Positions 61,187-64,000 of a DNA stretch of 64,000 nucleotides are shown here, piece by piece (position 1 is the stretch's first letter; every line of letters starts with the position of its first letter). The notes beneath the pieces are model-generated. The model had not been told where the DNA came from. It saw only the letters and a program-made list of their open reading frames with translations, and ran no database searches. The stretch comes from Rhizobiaceae bacterium. Its GTDB lineage: Bacteria; Pseudomonadota; Alphaproteobacteria; Rhizobiales; Rhizobiaceae. The stretch lies in NCBI GenBank assembly GCA_014238155.1, contig JABABQ010000063.1, forward strand, positions 153,920 to 217,919, in the 5' to 3' direction. The position numbers and the translations under genes were made by a program.

Positions 61187-61410
61187 GCATCAAACTGTTT
61201 GACCGCAATTCGGGAGAAATGGATACAGCCGGTATTGCGGATTTCGGTGCAAGCAAATTTCTCCCGTTCGCTCCCAAGTGCAATTGCGGGCAAATCCGTA
61301 ACGTAGTGGTCCAAAAAAAGTGATTTTCGAGACATCTGAGCATCCGTGATGCTGTTCAAACGCTGGTTAGGCGACTAACCTTCTCATCTTTTGAGGATGA
61401 GTCTGCGCCA
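61187..61410 (+). other. Intergenic region with a long-loop inverted repeat
   Basis: Between the GNAT and DUF3604 genes lie the perfect ten-base arms CGGGAGAAAT (61211-61220) and ATTTCTCCCG (61257-61266), separated by 36 bases. The structure could be part of an RNA or a protein-binding pair of sites. No gene is visible. Confidence 0.4.
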
Positions 61411-63735
61411 ATGCCCGAAATCATGCCTGAAATGACCCCGCCTGAACTCAACAATGGTTCGCTTCGGGAGCCGATTTCTTCTGACCTGCTTGGGACCGCG
61501 GTGCTCGACAAATCGGGAGAATTCGAAGCCGGAACCTATCAAAGTTTCACATTGACCTACACCGCTGGACGATTCGGAATTGACGACAGCGGTAGCCTTC
61601 GCATTGCATTTCGCTTCGCCACCGACCAGTCCAATCCACAATTTACCGACCCGGCTGCTGCCAATTTCACCGTGGTCGAGGCGTCCAACAATGCTCTATT
61701 GGAAGCTCGGTTTGATCCCAAAGGCAATATCCGACCATGGGATCGAACTCTGCAAATCAAGGTCGTCAAAGGCTTCATGAAAGAAGGTGATACGATCACC
61801 GTCCGGTTTGGCGAGACTAATCAGGGTTCACCGGGTATGCGACTGCAAACATTTTGTGAAAAACGGTTTGAGTTCCGGGTTTTAGTCGACCCAATTGCCA
61901 CTTATAATTTCCAGCCTTTGCCAAACCAACCTGCCATTCAGATCGTTCCCGGAACACCTGACAATTGGGTCGCGGTTGTGCCGACGGTCTGCCAGACGGG
62001 AAACCCTTTCGCGCTGAAAATCAAATCCGAGGACATTTGGGGCAATCCGTCAGACAAGGCACAGATAAGACTGATTCCAAAATCAAGTTCGAATCTGAAA
62101 AACCTGCCCAACCACATTGATATTTCAAGCGGTGACTTCACCCGGGAAATCACTGGACTTGTCGCGCCCGACGACGGGCTGTTTGATATCGGGCTTTATA
62201 CCGTTGACGATGTTCTGTTGGCACGCAGCAATCCTGCAATCGCAACCGCCGCACCAGACTTGCTCAGTTATTGGGGCGATCTGCACGGCCAGTCAGACGA
62301 AACGCTGGGAACCAACAGTGCTGCCGATTATTTTGCCTTTGGTCGAGATCTTGCCTTTCTTGATGCGTGTGCTCATCAGGGCAACGATTTTCAAATGACG
62401 CAGATATTTTGGCAGGATCTGAACAGGGTCACAGCACATTTCAACGAAACCGGCCGGTTTGTAACGCTGCCGGGCTACGAATGGTCGGGCAATACTGCAC
62501 TTGGTGGAGACAGAAACGTCTATTTTCCGGTTGAAGGCCGGGTAATGCGAAGATCATCCCACGCTTTGATTGAAGACCGGGGCGACATTGATACAGACTG
62601 TCACACAGCCGGTGACCTGTTTGAATCATTTGCCAGAAACGAAGAATGGGATGTTATCTGTTTTGCCCATTGCGGTGGTCGCTATGCGGATATCTCCATG
62701 GCCCATGACGGCAGGTTTGAAAAATCCGTCGAAGTTCATTCCGCCTGGGGCACATTTGAATGGCTTGTCCAGGACGCATTCAAAAACGGCTATCGGGTCG
62801 GAATCATAGGCAATTCCGATGGCCACAAGGGGCGCCCCGGGGCAAGTTATCCCGGTGCCGGTTGGTTCGGCGCCGTGGGTGGACTGACTTGCTTCTTGAT
62901 GCCCGAATTGAGCAGGACAGCGTTGGTTGAGTGCATCAATAAACGTCACCATTATGCCACCTCTGGTGGCCCAAGCGGTCGAATGCACATAGACCTCAAA
63001 CTCTCCTTCGAACAGCCTGCAAGCTTGTATTATGACGACCCAGCACTGATGAACAATAGCCAGTCAACACCATGTTCAACGGCCATGATGGGAGACATTG
63101 TGCATCTTCCCGACGGTGACGTGCAACTTTCAGTAAATGTAACTGCCGCTTCGCCAATCCGTCGAATTGATGTCTATAACGGGCTGGATCATCTTGAATG
63201 TCACCGCCCCTATGCCAGCCAAGATCTTGGTGACCGGATCGCAGTTATTTGGCACGGTGCCGAATATCGAGGGCGTTTCAGAGCTGTTCCCTGGGACGGC
63301 AGCGCCACATTCGACAAAGCGAAAGTAACTTCAGCCCAGGCGATTAACTTCTTCAACCGCGACAAAGTGCTGGATATCAGCGATAACTCTTCAATAAATT
63401 GGCAATCTGTGACCACCGGCAACAGCGCCGGTTTCATCGCGACACTTCAAAACAGCAGGCAGGGACATATCGAGATCAATACCGGGTTGATCAATCAAAC
63501 GCTGTCACTCGACGATATCGGCTATGAGGACACGGTTCTTGACGCATCGGGCACATTGCCACGCGGCATCAGCCTGTTCCGCCTGCCAGACTTGAACTCC
63601 CACACTTCTGTGGCGCTTAAACGCAATTTATCGCCCGTCGCGGGGCGCGATAACCCCTATTACCTTCGGGTGACGCTGGAGGACGGTACGCAAGCCTGGA
63701 CCAGTCCGGTTTATGTCATGCGGTCGGTTAAATAG
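61411..63735 (+). CDS. DUF3604 domain protein
   Basis: A 774-residue protein with the DUF3604 pattern. Two beta-rich domains (about residues 20-270) are followed by a PHP-like metal-site region: LLSYWGDLHGQSDETLG (HxQ), YFAFGRDLAFLDACAHQGNDFQMT, VTLPGYEWSG, VICFAHCGGRYADI, VEVHSAWGTFEWLV and IGNSDGHKGRPGASYPGAG. These histidines and aspartates suggest a metal-dependent hydrolase of the PHP/amidohydrolase kind. No signal peptide is visible. Homologues are uncharacterised; the substrate is unknown. Confidence 0.85.
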   Translation: MPEIMPEMTPPELNNGSLREPISSDLLGTAVLDKSGEFEAGTYQSFTLTYTAGRFGIDDSGSLRIAFRFATDQSNPQFTDPAAANFTVVEASNNALLEARFDPKGNIRPWDRTLQIKVVKGFMKEGDTITVRFGETNQGSPGMRLQTFCEKRFEFRVLVDPIATYNFQPLPNQPAIQIVPGTPDNWVAVVPTVCQTGNPFALKIKSEDIWGNPSDKAQIRLIPKSSSNLKNLPNHIDISSGDFTREITGLVAPDDGLFDIGLYTVDDVLLARSNPAIATAAPDLLSYWGDLHGQSDETLGTNSAADYFAFGRDLAFLDACAHQGNDFQMTQIFWQDLNRVTAHFNETGRFVTLPGYEWSGNTALGGDRNVYFPVEGRVMRRSSHALIEDRGDIDTDCHTAGDLFESFARNEEWDVICFAHCGGRYADISMAHDGRFEKSVEVHSAWGTFEWLVQDAFKNGYRVGIIGNSDGHKGRPGASYPGAGWFGAVGGLTCFLMPELSRTALVECINKRHHYATSGGPSGRMHIDLKLSFEQPASLYYDDPALMNNSQSTPCSTAMMGDIVHLPDGDVQLSVNVTAASPIRRIDVYNGLDHLECHRPYASQDLGDRIAVIWHGAEYRGRFRAVPWDGSATFDKAKVTSAQAINFFNRDKVLDISDNSSINWQSVTTGNSAGFIATLQNSRQGHIEINTGLINQTLSLDDIGYEDTVLDASGTLPRGISLFRLPDLNSHTSVALKRNLSPVAGRDNPYYLRVTLEDGTQAWTSPVYVMRSVK

Positions 63736-64000
63736 ATGGATTGGTGATAGATTTTGTATTTGAATTTGCGCCAATTGTCGCGACGCAGATACTACAGTGC
63801 CCATCGAATACAAACAGATTAACTTGGATTGGTTCTGCAAAAAAGATGGCGGTGAGGGTGTCCGTATAACAGGTGTGCGCTTGAGTTCCAATTTGTTCGC
63901 TGATGCGCTAATATACTGTATGAACACAAAGTCCTACGTTCCGATCAGGTTGCTCTATACCGTGTGCGTTCGCTACCAACCGCTGCCAAGTGTGGGAACA

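Noticed and set aside
63628-63927. 99-residue - strand ORF at the window end
   Set aside because: Antisense to the DUF3604 C-terminus and without family features; the final 265 bases hold nothing I can identify.

Overview
The window reads as chromosomal DNA of an alphaproteobacterium, most likely order Hyphomicrobiales (Rhizobiales), with moderate GC by eye. The evidence is gene order and family content. There is the long block rpsB-tsf-pyrH-frr-uppS-cdsA-rseP-bamA-lpxD-fabZ-lpxA-lpxI-lpxB, the trpD-trpC-moaC-moeA(-lexA) block, a GTTC-N7-GTTC SOS box in front of lexA, two DUF1127 proteins, and the rlpA-dacA-tmk-holB-metG-tatD-MBL block. No species can be named from sequence alone.

Layout. 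1-3.2 kb: the end of a deoxy-sugar catabolic cluster (Gfo/Idh/MocA oxidoreductase, class II aldolase, L-rhamnose mutarotase, SDR dehydrogenase). 3.2-5.1 kb: a DUF4189 secreted protein, a YihY/BrkB membrane protein, tRNA-Trp and a small exported protein. 5.3-19.1 kb: translation factors, isoprenoid and phospholipid enzymes, the outer-membrane assembly factor and the lipid A pathway, all on the + strand with tight or overlapping joints. 19.1-31.2 kb: gltA and gltX (-), comEC (+), then lexA, moeA, moaC, trpC, trpD and ppiD (-). 31.4-34.4 kb: tpiA, secG, pyrG (+). 34.4-38.2 kb: Asp/Glu racemase, RidA, gpt, EAL phosphodiesterase and a molybdopterin-binding-domain protein (-), then tRNA-Leu. 38.6-50 kb: the accessory part, with MFS permeases, L-asparaginase, an IS630 remnant, a duplicated lysR 3' end, a periplasmic-binding-protein/TRIC-channel fusion, LysR with a divergent DUF1127 gene, an SH3 protein, a LysE exporter, a PilZ/J-domain fusion, a frameshifted MFS gene and an intact IS30-family element. 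50-57.2 kb: housekeeping block on the - strand. 57.2-64 kb: small accessory genes (DOPA-dioxygenase family, SRAP, ankyrin, DUF1127, GNAT, DUF3604).

The most unusual object is the 526-residue protein at 41847-43427. It joins a signal peptide and an amino-acid-type periplasmic binding domain directly to a complete two-repeat UPF0126/TRIC channel domain, an architecture that suggests a ligand-gated TRIC channel. It sits between two 136-base copies of a lysR 3' end, next to an IS630 remnant, so the locus has been rearranged. Secondary points of interest are the PilZ-J-domain fusion, ribosomal protein S2 with an Ala/Pro/Glu linker plus helix-hairpin-helix tail, TTG starts on three lipid A genes, the absence of dxr from its usual slot, and several intergenic structures that could be small RNAs. 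Many start codons were moved inward from the ORF-track starts, on Shine-Dalgarno and family grounds. All identities are from reading motifs by eye; no database search was possible.
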